A stretch of DNA of 64,000 nt from Nematostella vectensis (GCF_932526225.1 NC_064044.1:15439453-15503452); one strand, 5' to 3'. Shown: positions 11,463 to 23,924, counted from the stretch's first letter. Program-made: numbers and translations. Notes: generated from the sequence alone by a model not told the origin.

Positions 11463-14400
11463 AGAGAATATGTAGTGATGCACATGCACTTGACAGAGAA
11501 TATGTAGTGATGCGTATGCACTTGACAGAGAATATGTAGTGATGTGTATGCACTTGACAGAGAATATGTAGTGATGCACATGCACTTGACAGAGAATATG
11601 TAGTGATGCACATGCATTTGACAGAGAATATGTAGTGATGCACATGCACTTGACAGAAAATATGTAGTGATGCACATGCACTTGACAGAGAATATGTAGT
11701 GATGCACATGCATTTGACAGAGAATATGTAGTGATGCACATGCACTTGACAGAAAATATGTAGTGATGCGTATGCACTTGACAGAGAATATGTAGTGATG
11801 CGTATGCACTTGGCAGAGAATATGTAGTGATGCACATGCACTTGGCAGAGAATATGTAGTGATGCGTATGCACTTGGCAGAGAATATGTAGTGATGCGTA
11901 TGCACTTGGCAGAGAATATGTAGTGATGCACATGCACTTGACAGAGAATATGTAGTGATGCACATGCATTTGACAGAGAATATGTAGTGATGCACATGCA
12001 CTTTACAGAGAATATGTAGTGATGCACATGCACTTGACAGAGAATATGTAGTGATGCACATGCATTTGACAGAGAATATGTAGTGATGCACATGCACTTT
12101 ACAGAGAATATGTAGTGATGCGTATGCACTTGACAGAGAATATGTAGTGATGCACATGCACTTGACAGAGAATATGTAGTGATGCACATGCATTTGACAG
12201 AGAATATGTAGTGATGCACATGCACTTTACAGAGAATATGTAGTGATGCACATGCACTTGACAGAGAATATGTAGTGATGCGTATGCACTTGACAGAGAA
12301 TATGTAGTGATGTGTATGCACTTGACAGAGAATATGTAGTGATGCACATGCACTTGACAGAGAATATGTAGTGATGCACATGCACTTGACAGAGAATATG
12401 TAGTGATGCACATGCACTTTACAGAGAATATGTAGCGATGCACATGCACTTGGCAGAGAATATGTAGTGATGCGTATGCACTTGACAGAGAATATGTAGT
12501 GATGCGTATGCACTTGACAGAGAATATGTAGTGATGCACATGCACTTGGCAGAGAATATGTAGTGATGCGTATGCACTTGTCAGAGAATATGTAGTGATG
12601 CGTATGCACTTGACAGAGAATATGTAGTGATGCGTATGCACTTGACAGAGAATATGTAGTGATGCACATGCACTTGGCAGAGAATATGTAGTGATGCACA
12701 TGCACTTGACAGAGAATATGTAGCGATGCACATGCACTTGGAAGAGAATATGTAGTGATGCACATGCACTTGGAAGAGAATATGTAGCGATGCACATGCA
12801 CTTGACAGAGAATATGTAGTGATGCGTATGCACTTGGCAGAGAATATGTAGTGATGCGTATGCACTTGGCAGAGAATATGTAGTGATGCGTATGCACTTG
12901 ACAGAGAATATGTAGTGATGCACATGCACTTGACAGAGAATATGAAGTGATGCGTATGCACTTGACAGAGAATATGTAGTGATGCACAGGCACTTGACAG
13001 AGAATATGTAGTGATGCACATGCACTTGACAGAGAATATGTAGCGATGCACATGCACTTGACAGAGAATATGTAGTGATGCGTATGCACTTGACAGAGAA
13101 TATGTAATGATGCACATGCACTTGACAGAGAATATGTAGCGATGCACATGCACTTGACAGAGAATATGTAGCGATGCACATGCACTTGACAGAGAATATG
13201 TAGTGATGCGTATGCACTTGACAGAGAATATGTAGTGATGCACATGCACTTGACAGAGAATCTGAGTGATGCACATGCACTTGACAGAGAATATGTAGTG
13301 ATGCACATGCACTTGACAGAGAATATGTAGTGATGCACATGCACTTGACAGAGAATATGTAGTGATGCACATGCACTTGGAAGAGAATATGTAGCGATGC
13401 GTATGCACTTGGCAGAGAATATGTAGTGATGCACATGCACTTGGCAGAGAATATGTAGTGATGCACATGCACTTGACAGAGAATATGTAGTGATGCACAT
13501 GCACTTGGAAGAGAATATGTAGTGATGCACATGCACTTGACAGAGAATATGTAGTGATGCACATGCACTTGACAGAGAATATGTAGTGATGCGTATGCAC
13601 TTGACAGAGAATATGTAGTGATGCACATGCACTTGGCAGAGAATATGTATTGATGCGTATGCACTTGACAGAGAATATGTAGTGATGCACATGCACTTGA
13701 CAGAGAATATGTAGTGATGCGTATGCACTTGACAGAGAATATGTAGTGATGCGTATGCACTTGACAGAGAATATGTAGTGATGCACATGCACTTGACAGA
13801 GAATATGTAGTGATGCGTATACACTTGACAGAGAATATGTAGTGATGCACATGCACTTGACAGAGAATATGTAGTGATGCGTATGCACTTGACAGAGAAT
13901 ATGTAGTGATGCGTATGCACTTGACAGAGAATATGTAGTGATGCACATGCACTTGACAGAGAATATGTAGTGATGCGTATGCACTTGACAGAGAATATGT
14001 AGTGATGCACATGCACTTGACAGAGAATATGTAGTGATGCACATGCACTTGGCAGAGAATATGTAGTGATGCACATGCACTTGGCAGAGAATATGTAGTG
14101 ATGCACATGCACTTGGCAGAGAATATGTAGTGATGCGTATGCACTTGACAGAGAATATGTAGTGATGCACATGCACTTGACAGAGAATATGTAGTGATGC
14201 ACATGCACTTGACAGAGAATATGTAGTGATGCGTATGCACTTGACAGAGAATATGTAGCGATGCACATGCACTTGGCAGAGAATATGTAGTGATGCGTAT
14301 GCACTTGACAGAGAATATGTAGTGATGCACATGCACTTGACAGAGAATATGTAGTGATGCACATGCACTTGACAGAGAATATGTAGTGATGCACATGCAC

Positions 14401-15654
14401 TTGACAGAGAATATGTAGTGATGCACATGCACTTGGCAGAGAATATGTAGTGATGCACATGCACTTGGCAGAGAATATGTAGTGATGCACATGCACTTGA
14501 CAGAGAATATGTAGTGATGCGTATGCACTTGACAGAGAATATGTAGTGATGCGTATGCACTTGACAGAGAATATGTAGTGATGCGTATGCACTTGTCAGA
14601 GAATATGTAGTGATGCACATGCACTTGACAGAGAATATGTAGTGATGCGTATGCACTTGACAGAGAATATGTAGTGATGCGTATGCACTTGACAGAGAAT
14701 ATGTAGTGATGCGTATGCACTTGACAGAGAATATGTAGTGATGCGTATGCACTTGGCAGAGAATATGTAGTGATGCGTATGCACTTGACAGAGAATATGT
14801 AGTGATGCGTATGCACTTGACAGAGAATATGTAGTGATGCACATGCACTTGACAGAGAATATGTAGTGATGCACATGCACTTGACAGAGAATATGTAGTG
14901 ATGCACATGCACTTGACAGAGAATATGTAGTGATGCACATGCACTTGACAGAGAATATGTAGTGATGCACATGCACTTGACAGAGAATATGTAGTGATGC
15001 ACATGCACTTTACAGAGAATATGTAGTGATGCACATGCACTTGACAGAGAATATGTAGTGATGCACATGCACTTGACAGAGAATATGTAGTGATGCGTAT
15101 GCACTTGACAGAGAATATGTAGTGATGCGTATGCACTTGGCAGAGAATATGTAGTGATGCGTATGCACTTGGCAGAGAATATGTAGTGATGCGTATGCAC
15201 TTGACAGAGAATATGTAGTGATGCACATGCACTTGACAGAGAATATGTAATGATGCACATGCACTTGACAGAGAATATGTAGTGATGCGTATGCACTTGA
15301 CAGAGAATATGTAGTGATGCGTATGCACTTGGCAGAGAATATGTAGTGATGCGTATGCACTTGACAGAGAATATGTAGCGATGCGTATGCACTTGGCAGA
15401 GAATATGTAGCGATGCGTATGCACTTGACAGAGAATATGTAGTGATGCGTATGCACTTGACAGAGAATATGTAGTGATGCACATGCACTTGACAGAGAAT
15501 ATGTAGTGATGCGTATGCACTTGACAGAGAATATGTAGTGATGCGTATGCACTTGACAGAGAATATGTAGTGATGCGTATGCACTTGGCAGAGAATATGT
15601 AGTGATGCGTATGCACTTGGCAGAGAATATGTAGTGATGCGTATGCACTTGGCA
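11463..15654. repeat. Satellite block B, 32-bp unit, about 131 copies
   Basis: The unit reads ttgacagagaatatgtagtg then atgcacatgcac, 32 bp. The main variants are cacatgcac or cgtatgcac, and ttgacag, ttggcag or tttacag. It is clearly related to block A, sharing gagaatatgtagtg. Three units make 96 bp, so all three minus-strand frames stay open and yield His/Cys-rich frames of more than 1,000 codons (for example repeated HVHHYIFSVKCMCITTYSLS). With no codon bias, identical units and all frames open at once, I call it satellite, not coding. Confidence 0.97.
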
Positions 15655-16740
15655 AAAAAGTTGACATATAAAAAGGGTGCTTCAAATACCAAAATTCAGC
15701 CTGTAGGTTCTTAATCTCTAGTTCTTATATGCTTTTGCCTACTGTATACCTCATGGTAATCAGCACTCAAAGAGATAGATATGACATTTGTGTTTGGCTT
15801 TCACTCACATTTTCCTGGAAGTACATCTTCTAGTCTGTGAAATTTGATTCTTTTTTTCTTTTCCATAATGACAGTCTGTGGAGTTAACAGAATTCAGTTC
15901 CATTTATGGTAACATCACCATTATCACTTAATTACAGCTACCTATTTACTAAAACTCCTGTGAGAAAATTATAGTGTAAGCACTTATTTGAAGCTTAATC
16001 CTCTGAGTCTTATGCCTTTTAATCAAGCAATAAGTAACTTTGGTTTAATGCTATGACTTTCACTTTTTGTCTTTTTTTGTGAAACCAGTATCTATCTGTC
16101 TATCTCAACACCTGCATATATAAAATGAAAGTGTTGAGAAAGACAATTATATTTTTATAAAATTATATTTTTTGGGTTAATATAAAAACCATAGCAACAC
16201 AGGAGTCCACTGAAATGGATAAAGATTAATCTTGAAAGCATTTTATCTTGAAACCTGATAGTACATTAATTTTAAAAATGTATGTGGGATGGTGTAACTA
16301 TCAAAATAATGTTCTATAACAACTTTTTTTCTCCTACAAATTTGTCTATAAATTACAATTTATGACCCTTTAAGTATGTAAAGATTCAGTCAATTTTTCA
16401 GAGACATTCGTTTCTGGATCTGGCTAAATGTAAATGCCAAATAAAAGACAGGCATTGCATGTGCAATAATTGCTTTGAGCAATAAAGGAATACAATAAAT
16501 CAATACTTGCGCTTACTGATCACATGATGTTTTTTATGCTGCAAGTACAAGCCAAAATAAACACAGTAAGTCGCGCTCACAATGCCAGAGAATGAAAATA
16601 ACAGAATCTTCAAATGAAAATAAGCCCTTTGTGATAGAGAAACTTTCTGGCCTACATGTACTGTAAGCGCTAAATAAGTTGCTTTTTGTTGCTGTTATTG
16701 TCCCTTAATCCTGAGCACGCCAAAGTTGGCCACCCAAAAA
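15655..16740. other. AT-rich single-copy spacer
   Basis: I see no gene, RNA or repeat here beyond short T and A runs. It separates two tandem arrays. Confidence 0.5.
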
Positions 16741-17339
16741 GTCATGTGACCTGTTAGCCTATTCAAGTCATGTGACCTGTTAGCCTATTCAAGTCATGTG
16801 ACCTGTTAGCCTATTCAAGTCATGTGACCTGTTAGCCTATTCAAGTCATGTGTCCTGTTAGCCTATTCAAGTCATGTGACCTGTTAGCCTATTCAAGTCA
16901 TGTGACCTGTTAGCCTATTCAAGTCATGTGTCCTGTTAGCCTATTCAAGTCATGTGACATGTTAGCCTATTCAAGTCATGTGACCTGTTAGCCTATTCAA
17001 GTCATGTGACCTGTTAGCCTATTCAAGTCATGTGACATGTTAGCCTATTCAAGTCATGTGCCCTGTTAGCCTATTCAAGTCATGTGACATGTTAGCCTAT
17101 TCAAGTCATGTGCCCTGTTAGCCTATTCAAGTCATGTGACCTGTTAGCCTATTCAAGTCATGTGCCCTGTTAGCCTATTCAAGTCATGTGCCCTGTTAGC
17201 CTATTCAAGTCATGTGACCTGTTAGCCTATTCAAGTCATGTGACATGTTAGCCTATTCAAGTCATGTGACCTGTTAGCCTATTCAAGTCATGTGCCCTGT
17301 TAGCCTATTCAAGTCATGTGCCCTGTTAGCCTATTCAAG
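16741..17339. repeat. 26-bp tandem array, 23 copies
   Basis: The unit is gtcatgtgacctgttagcct plus attcaa. It is almost perfectly conserved except at the 3-4 bases after gtcatgtg. By my count 15 units read TCATGTGAC, 6 read TCATGTGCC and 2 read TCATGTGTC. No open frame is implied. Confidence 0.97.
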
Positions 17340-18720
17340 TTGCCTATTCACTAGTGATCATGGGAATCAAGATCTCTATAAAGGGAATGGAAGAACTAAA
17401 TGATGACAAGAAAAAGGGGAAAAATACAGAGAATGTACCATAAACTCATAAATATGGGGCTTGAGACCCCTGGATGTTCTTAAACTTCAGTGTTTATAAA
17501 CAGGGGTTTCATTTAATCCCGGAGGTTGCTTGAATCGCCAGCACTATTTTATGATCAGTAACAATGATGAAGGTTGAAATTATGAACACAATATGATTCT
17601 GCCTTTTATAATGCATAAGATAGCAGCAAAATATTATTGTGTTAATGTGATCCTCAACCAGATAGTGTACATTACAGGGCAGGGTTGACACAGGGTATAT
17701 TGCAGACTCAAATTTCCAGAGGGGAGGGCTCTGCAATTTTGGGGGGTTGTAAGAGGGGGGATACCGAAAAATTATGTGCAATGAATGTCTGAAAATACCT
17801 CAAGTATTTCATGCACACCCTTTGCATGTCCTTAGTATTTAGTGAAATTTGTCTGAACATTCTTATTCATTTATATTTATTAATCCTCGATTCTATGAAG
17901 GTTTTTATCAAACAAAAAGAGTGTCTCCATCATTTTTTGTATACTTTAGCCTAAGTTCAAACGTCGTATTATCCATGAGCCGTATCAATGCAAATGCATG
18001 CAAATTAATCGAGTCGATTGATTTATCTTCACTTGCAATTTGCAGTCTCATACTTGTATTCGGGACCTCTAATCTACCGCTTTATAATATTCTAAATATG
18101 CATGTGCTTGCAGATTAAAAAGGATGTTTACACATTCTTACTCATAATTACAGAAACACAACACACGAGTCCCACGAGCTCATATCACGCTTGTCCTGAC
18201 CTGGGACTCTCGCGTATTCCCAGGTCTGGACTAAACTCACGCCAAGAAAGCACTAAATACTCAAGCTGTGTGAACAAGGACACCTCGCCAGCTTACCTCT
18301 ACGGCGTCATGCGGCGTACTTTATGCCGGCAGAATGGATTTTGCAGTGGAACTAAACAGTTTTACACTACATGCGCTTGAATGCTTGAAAACAATACTCA
18401 CAGTTTGGGTATTGTCACGTGGGAGCCACTAATCAAGTGAAATGGCGCGTAAATTTCAAAAGTTAGACTTGGTTTGTAATCCTTGTAAAACTGCTAGAAA
18501 ATTATCACCAGGAGTAACCATCAAGGAGATGACAGAAACCGGGATGCAAATAGGTAGTTTCTCTAAGCTTAGATGTTAGAGAAGTATTAAAAAATATATA
18601 TATTGCATTCTTCATCTACCACAGGAAGCCCACCTTAGTTAATTTAATCAAGGTAACCAGGTAACAGATCCCTCGCACGCGTTTTTAGACAGGCGTCGCT
18701 AGCTCCCTAAAACGCCTCGA
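17340..18720. other. Single-copy stretch, no confirmed gene
   Basis: Short open frames at 17509-17781, 17849-18118 and 18102-18380 show no domain, splice support or conservation clue. The one candidate is a small exon at 18442-18553, listed separately. Confidence 0.4.
18442..18553 (+). CDS. Possible first coding exon, unknown protein
   Basis: An ATG follows about 30 bases after an E-box (cacgtg). The frame reads MARKFQKLDLVCNPCKTARK and on to TGMQI, ending at a plausible donor G|GTAGTT. It contains a CxxC pair. No downstream exon was found before the LINE at 18720, so this is weak. Confidence 0.25.
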
Positions 18721-18724
18721 GGTA

Positions 18725-19985
18725 GGCTAGGTACATACATACATACATAAACTTTATTTAAGTGTCAAAAGTGTTTAGCTAAAAAAAGCTAATTGTGGAC
18801 ACTATAAAAAATAAATAGTCAGATGATTAATAAATAATGTGATTTAGAATCTAATCTAGCTATATTTAAAATATTAAAAATATTATAGAAAACTATACGT
18901 ATTATACATATTAATATAATATATTATATACACAAACACTATATAGACGAACTATCACAGGCGTAGATACAAGTAAACAGACATGTGTATACAAATAGAC
19001 ACAAGAACAAACAAACAAACAAACAAGCAACATATAAATAAATAACAAAACAAATTAATATAAAAATATGATACAAGGGTGGTGCACACTCCTCATGTGC
19101 CCGACCGCCAGACAGCACACGGGACCACCCCACGTGCCCACCCCACTAGGATGAGCACGCGATGCAGTCACATGCGCCATCCAGCAGGCCAAGCACATCA
19201 AGAGTGCGCACTCCCGTCCTAAAAGCCTGTAGGCTGGTCTTATTACGAAGTTCCTGACTTATTTTACCCCAAATATAGGGGCCTAGAAACCTTATGCTGT
19301 GTCTACCATATGTGATTGTATTAAATCTTGGAACAGGAAAATCGCTCCTCAAGTTGTAACTCCTGTCTTGCTGAAAAAATATACTTTGAATATGCTCAGG
19401 AGCTAGGGAATTTCTAACTTTGTACATTAATATAAGAATGTCTTGTAATCTTCTATTCTCTAAGCTTGACAATCGCCCTCTCCTCAAAAGTTCAGCATAA
19501 GTGTCAGTTCTGTTATTAAATATTGCGCGTAGAGCCCTCTCTTGGACTCTCTCTAACTTTCTAGCATCAGCGGCTTTACAAAAGTTCCATACCGTGTGAC
19601 AATATGTGAGATTGGGTAAAATTGCTGATTTATAAAGTTGTAATTTGGCGTCTACTGGGATTAGATTTCTAAGCCTTACCAACACACCAACTTTTTGGCT
19701 TGCTTTCTTACATATTTCACTGATATGAAGACTAAAGTTCAGCTTATCGTCAAGAGTCACTCCTAGCAGTTTCATTTCAGTAGACGATTTAATTATTTCT
19801 TCATCAATCTTAACCTGTATAGATAGGTTGTCTTTATTTCTATTTTTTCTGCCTAGCAACATCAAGCTATATTTATCATAGTTCCCTTTGAGGAAATTAT
19901 CTTTATACCATTGTGATATCTTATGTCCTTCTTCGTTCAAAATTTGTTCCAGATAACTGGATATTTCATGAGTTTTGGGAGTATT
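18725..19985 (-). mobile_element. 5'-truncated CR1-like LINE, 3' half
   Basis: The minus-strand frame 19975-19146 encodes the end of a non-LTR reverse transcriptase. It starts in the thumb region after the catalytic motifs (KISQWYKDNFLKGNYDKYSL), followed by LLGVTLDDKLNFSLHI, NLTYCHTVWNFC and the usual C-terminal RLQDILILMYKVRN block. The catalytic domain is missing through 5' truncation. The 3' UTR ends in a (catacata)n microsatellite next to aataaag, typical of CR1/L2-type tails. It is inactive. Confidence 0.85.
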
Positions 19986-21139
19986 CTGTCATAAGCGTAG
20001 CTTTTTGTAAAAGCCTTAGAAAATAAGACTCAAACTACACTAACACATCCCACATACTTGGGCTGCCTGTGCCCTAGGAAGTCATGGACTAGGTCTACCC
20101 ACAAGTCATTTGGGTCATTTTCCCGCCTTCCCGCTTCCTCATTCGTTCATGTCCTCCATTCAAAGAGGATGGTTTCCGCTTGATTTTCTCTTCAAATACC
20201 CAACTCTGAGACATTTATCAGCAAGAAAAGTAAAATAACAGTGAATTGAAGTAACTGACCATTTTTCTGAGCTCTAACGACGTGATTTGAGAGGCGACTC
20301 GACTTTGTTAACTGAGTCTCGTAAAAGAATCTCCTACGAGCGAGCGAGGCAAACAACGAGCCGTAGGCATGCGCTGACATTCACGAGAGCGAAGAACAGT
20401 CACAGGTAATTTTTTTTAATCAAAATCCTGGATTGGTTTAGAAGTGCAATACTTTTAATACGCATTTATATTGCCAGCTTTCACGCGAAGTAAATGGTCA
20501 GACCAGCGAGCAAGCTTATGAAAACAGGAACCAATACGAATAGCCGCCAGGGGGCGATAGCCAGGTAAGTCTGTGGGTACTTCGCGGGGTCGGGCCGCAT
20601 TTGGTCGTTTCCCTAAAGGTACAGTTCACGGTGTTTTGATGTTACCTTGTTCACAGTTTCATAAGCAAATAACTTTGGTTCTCAGGCTTCTTCAATTTTT
20701 TTTGTGCCGGCACCGGAAATGCAAATTTTAAAGATGCTTTTCACGGTCGCACTTCCATTTACAAAATATACTGTTAATAAATCCTTGATGTGTCCATCTC
20801 GAAGCACACGTGATAGCTATAGCTATCACGTGTTTATCTCCAAAAAGTTTTCTTTTTCATATAATTTTGTGCTGAAGCTGAGGCAATAGCAAAAGCCATA
20901 ATTACCATGCTTTACATTCTAAGAATCTTCGCATAGAAGGAGATGGGGTTATATGGAAAAAGAATAAAAGCTCGGAATACCTGCCCACTCAATTTTTCAA
21001 TCCAAAATACTGCCACTGCAGTCTCTGGTCTAATGATTTAATTATATTCAGCCTCAACTCACTCCAGACTCACTGAATGTTCCCCTTCTAACAATATCCA
21101 TTAATGCTGTTCAAGTCAAGTCCTGTGTTTCTCGAGTCA
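19986..21139. other. Spacer with two good plus-strand splice donors
   Basis: cacag|gtaatt at about 20404 and ccag|gtaagt at about 20564 are good 5' splice sites on the plus strand. They could end noncoding first exons. A perfect 12-base inverted repeat (gatagctatagctatc) lies at 20811-20826. No protein-coding gene can be supported. Confidence 0.35.
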
Positions 21140-22955
21140 CTGTTTCATATTTTTTAAAAGTTCCTTTACATCAGCCAGAAACTCCCAAAAGAAGTCTTTG
21201 TCCTTGTTCTTGTACTGCCACATAAACTCTGCCAGATAAGAGGAGAAATTGTATTTGCAGATTCTGAAGGGTGGTAAAGTGATTTTAGCTTGACACCAGT
21301 GCCCCATGATCTAATTGGTGTGGTCGCTGTCAGCATTGACAAATTTGGCAAACTGATTCATATTTTTGTGGATATAACAGTGTTTCCAAGATTTATATAG
21401 CTTTTCCAGCAGTCCAATAGAATCGTCGTTCCATGGTTAATGTTGTCTTGTATTATTGGCACAATAATAAACTGCAAACATGAAGCATTTTCTGCTAGCT
21501 TCTTAAGTCTTAAAGTCTTAAAGTCTTAAAGTTTATAACCTTTTTATAGCTTTTCGCTAACGCAAAGGGGGGATGGTGTACCCTGGCTAGAGGCGGCGCA
21601 TATAGCCAGGGGCCTGCTTGGATCTTAACGCAGGCAAGGCGGCGGCCTGAAAGAGCTGTAAGGATGGCAGGGCCGCAATGTCACCAGATACCAAGTTCCA
21701 AGTTCTTATTGTTCTTGGTATGAAGGACATGCCAAACGCGTTTACGTTTGCTTGCAACTGTCTATAGCTTATATCTGTCCTTCTGGATGTTCTTGTGTTC
21801 TCTTGGATGCTTGTCGGGAATGGGATTTTGACTATGTTGTTTTTGATCTTAAAAAACATTGATAGTTGCAGCATGAGGCGTCTTGTTTCCAGAGTGTCCC
21901 AACCTAGAGACTCAACCATTTCTGTAGTGCTGGCTTTATAATTGTAGTTGGAAGTTACAAATCGCGCGGCGGTTTTTTGTACCTGCTCGAGGAGGGAAAC
22001 ATCCTTGGTGGTGTACGGATTCCACACAGCGGCGGCATATTCAAGTTTAGGCCTGACTAATGTCATATAGGCACGTTCTTTAACCTCTCTTGAGCATGGT
22101 TTAAGGGTTCTCCTGATTATACCTAGTGTACTGCTAGCACTGCTTGCGATCTTAGAGCAGTGGCTCCCCCATCGTAGGTCGCGAGAACAGCGCACGCCCA
22201 GATAATCATGGGAGTCAACAGAAGATAGTATTTGAGAGTTAATCTCATATTCATGCAGGCTTGGGTTGCGTTTGTTAGTGACGGATAACAGATGGCATTT
22301 GGAGACGTTAAAGGCCATCTGCCAGGTATCAGACCAATCAGAGAGATTGTCGAGGTCATGTTGAAGGACTTGATGATCATCGACCGAGTCAACCTGGCGA
22401 TAGACAATGGCATCATCCGCGAATAACCGCATCTGTGAATCTAGAGAATCAGCAATATCATTGATAAATAGGAGGAAGAGTGTTGGCCCGAGGACGGTGC
22501 CCTGGGGCACACCTGATGTAACGGGTACCGCGTTAGATTTTGCACCATCGACGGCAACAAACTGCGAACGATTTGTTAAGAAAGCAGATAACCAGGACAG
22601 AGTCTTTCCGGAGATGCCATAGAGCTTAAGCTTTTGCTGTAGCTTCGAGTGCGAAACTTTATCAAAGGCCTTTTGGAAATCTAACAGAAGAACATCTACT
22701 TGGCCATGTTTATTAAGGATCGAAGCCCAGTCATGTACCGCTAGGATTAACTGCGTCTCGCAGGAAAAACCTGCACGAAAACCATGTTGTAGATTGGATA
22801 TAATGTTATGCGCAGCAAGGTGCTTAAACTCCACCAAAAACCCACTATCCTTCAACATGATGGCTACTGTGATAGTTTCTCTTGCAAAATTTGCTTTTGT
22901 TGATCTGTACTTGCTTTGCCTTGGCATTCAATCTTCTCTCCTGGGTCCTTCTGTA
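21139..22955 (-). pseudogene. ISXO2-like transposase gene, split by a LINE
   Basis: Two minus-strand pieces flank the LINE at 21503-22840. The upstream piece (22955-22841) has KQVQINKSKFCKRNYHS, matching the catalytic start (usually VQIDESKFGKRKYH), and runs to WVFGG. The downstream piece (21500-21139) resumes with SRKCFMF, then DCWKSY (catalytic Asp region), then HTN-stop-IMGHW and SSYLAEFMWQYKNKDK to the end of the domain. The first catalytic Asp is Asn here, and there are in-frame stops at the EG-W and HTN positions, so it is dead. Family: DDE_Tnp_IS1595/ISXO2-like domain proteins found in many invertebrates. Confidence 0.8.
21503..22840 (-). mobile_element. CR1/Rex1-like LINE with intact RT domain
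   Basis: The minus-strand frame runs to a stop at 21587 and encodes a full set of reverse transcriptase motifs. HGFRAGFSCETQL is followed by motif A (LLLDFQKAFDKVSHSKL), motif B (SGVPQGTVLGPTLFLLFIND), the catalytic FADD box (MRLFADDAIVY) and the thumb (DYLGVRCSRDLRW). The C-terminal AFGMSFIPRTIRTWNLVSGD block is complete. The endonuclease and N-terminus are missing. The open frame begins in flanking ISXO2 sequence, so the first 30-odd residues do not belong to the LINE. The 3' end is a tail of ACTTTAAG repeats (21503-21531). It sits precisely in an ISXO2-like gene. Confidence 0.88.
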
Positions 22956-23325
22956 TAAATATACACTAATATATTGCAGAATTAATATATCTTTCCAGCT
23001 GTATAACCTTCATAAATAGACTGATGCATCTTTCACAAAAATCAATTTAAAGTGTCTATTCTCTCAATTGTTTTAATATATGTACATTTTAGAAATCTGT
23101 TTACAGTCACTTGTCTACTGTGTATATTCTCTCTGTTTTTGTTGTTCTCAAAGCGTGCCTCTATTTTAATGTAGAGCAACGAGCCATGATTTGCTTTTCC
23201 TCATTCTCAAAACATTCCCTTCAACTATTATGCCTAGTTCTCAAATGCTTTAGGTATGTTTTATATGTTTTTTCTACACAATTTTAAAATAAATTTTATT
23301 GATTTTCAATATATATGCATATTAA
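22956..23325. repeat. Unclassified dispersed repeat, copy 1
   Basis: About 370 bp starting ccttctgtataaatatac and ending near attgattttcaatatat. A second copy lies at 30207-30575. The two align over their whole length with scattered substitutions and small indels, so this is a family. It contains no coding sequence. It directly abuts the ISXO2-like core at a possible acceptor (TATACAG on the minus strand), so it could be an intron of that element. Confidence 0.8.
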
Positions 23326-23375
23326 TACATGGACAAGCAAAAATCAACGATTTGCTAATACTGAGTTAATATATT

Positions 23376-23850
23376 TACAAACTCAACAATCCTTAACCTA
23401 GACTTATCCTAAACAAAGCTATGTCTTATTTATTTTCAAACTCGACAATCCTTAATCTAGATTTATCCTAAACAAAGCTATGCCTTATTAATGGCTTATA
23501 TATATTTTGCTTGTGTGACAACTTATAATACTATGTAAAATGTAAAAGACTAGAATGAAAATCAAAGAAAAAGTATCATCCATTTACTTTGGTAATCTAC
23601 TATCCAAAACCTGGGATTCAAAACTTATTCTACTAATTACTTACTCTACTAAAAAAAGTATCATCCATTCTTACATATACACTAGAAAACTTTGGTGATC
23701 TACTATCCAAAACCTGGGATTCAAAGCTTATTCTACTAATTACTTACTCTACTAAAAAAAGTATCATCCATTCTTACATATACACTAGAAAACTTTGGTG
23801 ATCTACTATCCAAAACCTGGGATTCAAAACTTATTCTACTAATTTGTCCA
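23376..23850. repeat. Two short tandem duplications (59 bp and 103 bp)
   Basis: At 23376-23492 a segment with cctaaacaaagctatg recurs with a 59-bp period. At 23568-23850 a segment with ctactatccaaaacctggga recurs with an exact 103-bp period for about 2.7 copies, nearly identical. Confidence 0.88.
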
Positions 23851-23924
23851 ATTAGCATATCCTTGTCTGCGTCAGATCCACTTTTTTATTTTCTTAAAAG
23901 TAATTTCATCCTGGTGTTCTTACC

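Noticed and set aside
11339-15692. Minus-strand open frames of 284 to 1,197 codons, His/Cys-rich
   Set aside because: They are the three frames of one 32-bp satellite that lacks stop codons on that strand. Units vary without regard to codon position, and several frames are open at once.
10584-17339. Tandem arrays resembling a CRISPR array
   Set aside because: Repeats are contiguous with no unique spacers, the DNA is eukaryotic, and there are no cas genes.
20541-20556. gccgccagggggcgatag, a good match to the vertebrate CTCF core
   Set aside because: A single site, and CTCF is reported to be absent from cnidarians, which this genome resembles. Without ChIP data it is best treated as chance or as part of a GC-rich first exon.
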